A stretch of 64,000 nt of DNA from Volutella citrinella (lineage: Eukaryota; Ascomycota; Sordariomycetes; Hypocreales; Nectriaceae). A model generated the notes under the pieces. The model was not told the origin of the DNA, made no database searches, and saw nothing but the letters and a program-made list of their open reading frames with translations. This document shows, in pieces, positions 59,342 through 64,000 of this stretch (position 1 is its first letter; each line of letters opens with the position of its first letter). The stretch spans positions 1,736,001 through 1,800,000 of the forward strand of contig JAWZSP010000004.1 of NCBI GenBank assembly GCA_034401135.1, written 5' to 3'. A program made the translations under genes and the position numbers.

Positions 59342-62019
59342 ATGGCCAGATCACAGATGCAGTTAGAAGATTGTATGGATCATTGGGAAAAATCGGCGTA
59401 TGGAGACTAACTGGTGCAGGGTTGGACGACCTCTGCGTTCGCTTCCTTATCAATCTCCCCCAGGAGGACTTGTCCTCCGTAGCCCGGATATGCTTCCAAG
59501 TCGAAGAAGCGCAATGGTTCTACGAAGATTTTATTCGTCCGCTCGACCCTAGCCTCCCCTCAATGTCATTGCGAACTTTTTCGCTCAGAATCTTCCAACA
59601 CTGTCCCCTCCTCGCCTCGTTCTCCGTCGAGAACCACACAAGAGCATTCGAGGAGTTTCTTGAGTACAAAACTCGTATCCCCGTTCGCGGTGCCATTATG
59701 CTCAATGAAGCCATGGACTCGACTGTACTTGTAAAGGGATGGAAGAAGGGCGCCAACTGGAGCTTCCCGCGAGGAAAGATTAACAAAGACGAGGACGACT
59801 TGGACTGCGCGATCCGGGAGGTTTATGAAGAGACGGGGCTGGATCTCCGGGCTGCCGGACTAGTTCCTCAGGATGGAAAGGCAAAATACATCGAAATCTC
59901 CATGAGAGAGCAACATATGCGCCTCTACGTCTTCAGGAACGTGCCAATGGACACCCCCTTCGAGCCCAAGACGAGGAAAGAAATCAGCAAGATCCAGTGG
60001 TACAAACTGTCAGAGCTTCCTGCGTTTCGAAAGAAGGGCGCCCAGAACAACGACTCCAGCGCAACCCCGAATGCCAACAAGTTTTACATGGTAGCGCCCT
60101 TCCTGGTGCCGCTCAAGAAGTGGGTGGTGTCGCAGAAGAAGATTGAAGCCCGGCGAGCCGCGAGCGGGACTCAGTCATATGCACACCATCCCATCGACGA
60201 GGTCACATTCGAGGAAGATGCATGGACGCAGACGGATACTGGTGCGGAAGGCTTGAACCGAACGCCCGCTATCGAGACACTCGAAGGGGCCACCCAGGAG
60301 CTCCAGCGTCTTCTAAAGGTGCAGCCTCCGACACAAGGATTGCAGCCGACCTCGACCCAGCCTGATAAAGGGAGCGCTCTCCTTTCAATCCTCCAAGCAG
60401 GCCCCGGCGCCACCACAGGGACAGCAGCTTACCACCCTGGCAACCAACTTCCACATACACCCTTGGACCACACAATTGTTGAAGCTCCTCAACCTCACGC
60501 GCCGCATCATCACCACAACCACAGCCAGAACTACCAGCATCACCCCCAAGTGGCCATGCAAGGATCCCAGCAACCGCCCCCTCCATTCCATCTGCAAGGG
60601 AACCAAGCTCCCTCCTGGCCGGTGCCGGGAATGGAGCTCGCGAACAGCCAAGCACCAAACGCGCAGTTCCCCGTACCCCAGCAGCACCAGCAACAGCAGT
60701 ACCAGCAACAGCAGTACCAGCAACAGCAACAACAGCAACAGAAACAACAACTACAGCAGCAGCAGCAGCAGCACTATGGAAGCAACCGGGCTACATTGGT
60801 GCATCCCCAACCGTTGCCACCCCAGGTGCAACGTGCTGTTTTTAACAGGAGCGTATTTCAAGAAGGGGCGAACCCCAACAACCCGGGTGCAGCGGCTACA
60901 TATCATAATGTGCAAGTGACGCAGCAGGGTGCCTCGACTATGGGGCCCCCTTTTATGGTAAACCAGCAGACACATGCGCAACTCCCAGCGACCGGCCAGC
61001 CCAAGCCTGCACCACTGACTGGGCAATCCATGGCGCTTCTGAACGCGTTCAAGAGCGGACCAGCCGTCGGGAACCCGCACCAAGGTGCCAACCCTTCGCA
61101 CGGCACGGGTGTCGTTGCCGGTACTCACCAAGGACACCCTGTGTACACCAATCCTCAGCAACCAGGACCACAACATGCCTCTTCTGCTACCGCCGCAGTC
61201 AACCGGCCTCAGCCAAGCCCGAAGGAACTTGCAGGTTCCAAGGTGGTTGCCGCAGCAGGCGACCACCGTTCTGCCCTTCTCGGCATGTTCCGAAAGACTG
61301 AACCAGAGAGCACTCCCAATTATCCCGCCGCACATGCAGTTGCTGGAACCGACCTCAGCAGCCTACTCGGTCCCCCTTCAGGAGCAGCCCACCAGCGACC
61401 CTCTGTCTCACCCCAAGCAAGCAACGATGCATCTCAGCGCCAGCTATCTTTGGAGGCGCTTTCCCTGCACCCTCGGGCGGCTCAGGCAGGCACACCAAGC
61501 TCGCAAGGTAGACCAGAGTATGCGGCTCAGTATGCTGCTGGACCGCAGGCGCAGAGTGGGCACTCACAACCTGTTCGCATCCTGCAGCGGGGCCAAAGCG
61601 ACATGCTTCAGGGCATGGGAAGACAAGCTGTAGCTTCTCCCCAGCAGCCTCTGGCGCAGCTTGATCAACCTGGGACTGGACCTTACGCAAGCCCGTCCCT
61701 CTCGTCATCATTCGTTTCGACGTCGGCTCTCAGCCGCCGACCCGAATCTGGCGCCGACCAGAAACGACAGCTTTTGTCGCTCTTTGGCAAGCAACAGTCG
61801 AATCCCGGCAGCGCCGACGCTGGCAAGGGCAAGGAGGTCATCCCGGAGCTTCCTCGATCTCGAGTTGCCTCGCTAGCGTCCGGAGTTGGCGAGGTTGGGC
61901 CGATGGGAGCAAGCAGCGCTTCTCCTTCTCGACGCGGCAGCCAGACACCTATCTCTCCTGCTGACCGCAGTTTCCTCTTGGGATACCTGGAGTCAGTGAC
62001 TAACAATGCAACTCGCTAA
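59342..62019 (+). CDS. DCP2: mRNA decapping enzyme Dcp2
   Basis: Nudix hydrolase that removes the m7G cap and commits mRNA to 5'-3' decay in P-bodies, activated by Dcp1 and Edc factors. Exon 1 is only 31 coding bases (59342-59372). A 47-base intron follows, and exon 2 is 59420-62019, giving 876 residues. Splicing creates LEDWLDDLCVRFLINLPQED, the start of the regulatory domain; RICFQVEEAQWFYEDFIRPL is its signature. The Nudix box RGKINKDED...REVYEETGL lies near residue 128. Box B (FLVPLKKWV) ends the catalytic domain near 240. The long tail has a poly-Gln tract near 435-462 and several short leucine motifs (ALLSILQ, ALLNAFK, ALLGMFRK, QLLSLFGK, FLLGYLE) like those that bind Edc3 or Pat1. Confidence 0.95.
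60680..60773 (+). repeat. CAG/CAA (poly-Gln) tract in DCP2
   Basis: Interrupted CAG, CAA and TAC codons encode repeated QQYQQ blocks and then runs of Gln. Length is likely to vary between strains. Confidence 0.85.
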
Positions 62020-64000
62020 TCGTCGGGGTTGGATTTGATGTATGTAGTATACCATGGAGCACGATTGATGGGTTCAGCATTTGGGGGGCAACAAGACGAG
62101 GTGGAAACGGCATGCAATGCGGCCATGAGATTCACCATGCATCATGTGTATAAATTACTAGTATTGATAACTGAAATCGAATTCTCAGATATCGTGGGCA
62201 TTAGCGAATCGAGTCACGGCTTGAATGGATTGTGTTGGAATACAACAGTTGGAAAAGTCCACTGTGGCTTTTGTGTGGACTGGTGAACACCCAGGAAAGC
62301 CTACATTCGCATATCCAGCTTGCTAGTAATCCCTACGTACTATTACTATTACCTAAATCAGTCGTGGCTGACGTAGGTTGCAAAGTGGGCGATGAACGGA
62401 TCGGGACTGTCTGCTAACGCGAGAGGAATTTCACAAGGAAGAGCATGGAATTTTGCAAGTGAATCCTGTCTGTGAGACAGCCAGGTCAGAAGACATGACG
62501 CAGGTCTCGAGGGGCGGGCGAATGAAAGCGGTGCACAGGGAGGAAAAGGGGGCGATCCCCAATACGGTGCCGGGCACTGTAGGACGGCACTGCAATGAGG
62601 CAGGCAAGGTAGGTATGGAGCACCTCGGCTACTACTCCACCTGAGACAGGCGGGAAAAGGGAATAGGCGGACAGAATGGAAATTCCAGGGCCACTTCGTC
62701 GCGCTTCCTTGGCAACTACTGCTGGTGATGTGACTGATGGATAGACTCGAGTAATCAGTCTATTCCCGCCGACTCTGCGCTGGCACATCTGACAACTAGT
62801 GCTACTACACGGCCACACACACACAGTGCATGAGCCGAGCTCCGAAGGACGAAGGAGGGCGGGCGGATGGGTCAGCGGGCACTGTCCTATTTTTAGTTGC
62901 CCTGCGGCCCTGAAGCTTTTTTTCTTCCCGCGCTGCCTTGACTGCCTCTGGCCAACACGAGATCATGTGATGACGGTCATCACCTTAGCGACCGGGTTTT
63001 GCGGCGGTGCTAGGCGCTGGTTGGACTAGCGGGAGAGACTGATGGGCGGTACAACTGCACAGCGCGCGGCAGAGAACGGGGCCCTCGCTTTGGGATCAGC
63101 TACGGGGGGTGAGTGAGTGGGCGGGCCGGTCGGTTGTGGACGGGGGGAACTGGGAGTCTGGGCCGCATTCTGGGTACATTTCCCCCTGGAACGCGCGTGC
63201 TCACTGCTCGCAGGCGAAGTCATCCGTGGGTGGGACATGCTGAACCTGCTCGGTTGGCTTTGCGTGGCGACGTCCTGCCTTGCAACACAGAAACTTCCTG
63301 TAGTCTCGCTCTCTCATTGCCAAGTGACACCCTCAGCCAGCTGGGCCCCTGGAGCTGAATGTTGTGCTGATTTCCTCGGCCAAGCCGCCTGTAGGTAATA
63401 TTATTATTGTTTGGGTGCCCAAAACGTCCAGCAGACAGGCACACACCACGCACTGGCACACAGGCCCATTGCCTCTGGGGCCAAGCCTCCACAGCCCGGC
63501 CCCAGTAAAAATGCATTGCAATGCCGCCACAGGCCACTCAGCGGCCACCACTAAACGGCCAGCCCGTATTCCGTCCGCCGTGGCATGGAGCGTGAACGAG
63601 GTACCGTGTCGCGCGGCCCCAGCGCAAAACGGTACCTGCCAGACGCAGCTGTGGCGCGCTGCTGCAAGCACCACACCGGAGCCAACAACAACCCCTGTCC
63701 TGCTGCTGGTCCTCTCCTCTCTCCTGCGTGCTCAGTCTCTCTCTTTTGCTTGCTTGGCCAACACACACACCACTCGCTCGCTCGCTCGCTCGTTTTAGCC
63801 TCCCAACACGACATTCTTCCCATCCTCTCCATCGCTGCGACTCTTCCCCGTCGGGTTTCTTGGATTCCGTCTCTCGCTTCGCCTCGCATCCCGGCCTGCT
63901 TTTAACTCCAACGTTCGCTCTTCGCATCTCTCCCGCTCGCTTTCGAAAGTTGTCGAATCCTCCGGCCGTTGCATCCATCCCAGACGACACACGCCTCCGT
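62020..64000. other. Gene-free right end; probably the promoter of a gene beyond the edge
   Basis: There are 2 kb after the DCP2 stop. The first part should hold the DCP2 3' untranslated region. From about 63690 the plus strand becomes CT-rich, with a CTCG repeat at 63774-63792, like the leaders of other plus-strand genes here, so a start codon may follow outside the window. Frames on both strands are short and overlapping. Confidence 0.45.

Overview
The window is nuclear DNA of a filamentous ascomycete (Pezizomycotina). The gene families and the way their proteins are spelled fit Sordariomycetes, most likely Hypocreales, but this is my reading and not a phylogeny. The signs are protein genes split by short introns (47 to 133 bases) with GT...AG ends and CTAAC/CTGAC-type branch sites, GC-rich coding sequence, pyrimidine-rich leaders, and one AT-rich island that looks like a transposon mutated by repeat-induced point mutation (RIP). 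I recognise eighteen protein genes. I found no rRNA, tRNA, CRISPR or prokaryote-like operon.

Layout. At 1-5617 the start of a THO complex subunit 1 gene (minus strand, cut by the window edge) is divergent from the spliceosomal helicase Aquarius. At 5618-12256 there is a 6.6 kb stretch without genes, carrying the AT-rich island (7116-9201) between a perfect 31-bp inverted repeat. At 12257-23044 the translation factor eIF4G (plus) converges on the DNA polymerase alpha catalytic subunit (minus). At 23910-27854 a mitochondrial PPR protein (minus) is divergent from an RRM/RGG protein (plus). At 29006-37307 lie the DYRK kinase Yak1 and the three-RRM protein Pub1/TIA-1, both minus, separated by 3.7 kb. 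At 39167-42192 a Mediator-like tail subunit (plus) converges on a two-PH-domain protein (minus). At 44772-49433 an APH-fold kinase and the tRNA thiolation protein Ctu2 (plus) converge with the mitochondrial carrier Oac1 (minus). At 51061-55491 Swd2/WDR82 and SRP21 (plus) converge with the ribonucleotide reductase small subunit (minus). At 57023-62019 a DUF4112 protein (minus) is divergent from the decapping enzyme Dcp2 (plus). The last 2 kb hold no gene and probably run into the leader of a gene beyond the edge.

Function. This is a housekeeping neighbourhood. More than half of the genes act on RNA: export (THO), splicing (Aquarius), translation (eIF4G), organelle RNA (PPR), RNA binding (RRM/RGG, Pub1), tRNA thiolation (Ctu2), termination and histone methylation (Swd2), protein targeting (SRP21) and decay (Dcp2). 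Two DNA-synthesis genes, POL1 and the RNR small subunit, both carry ACGCGT (MCB) elements close upstream of their starts, as expected for genes switched on together at G1/S. I see no convincing undescribed multi-gene system. The most unusual items are the bounded RIP-like island, an in-frame 342-base segment inside eIF4G that is probably an unspliced intron, an upstream ORF whose stop overlaps the eIF4G start codon, and a degenerate Arg/Glu/Trp repeat tail on the PPR protein. Exon borders below were set by hand from reading frame, splice signals and family similarity.
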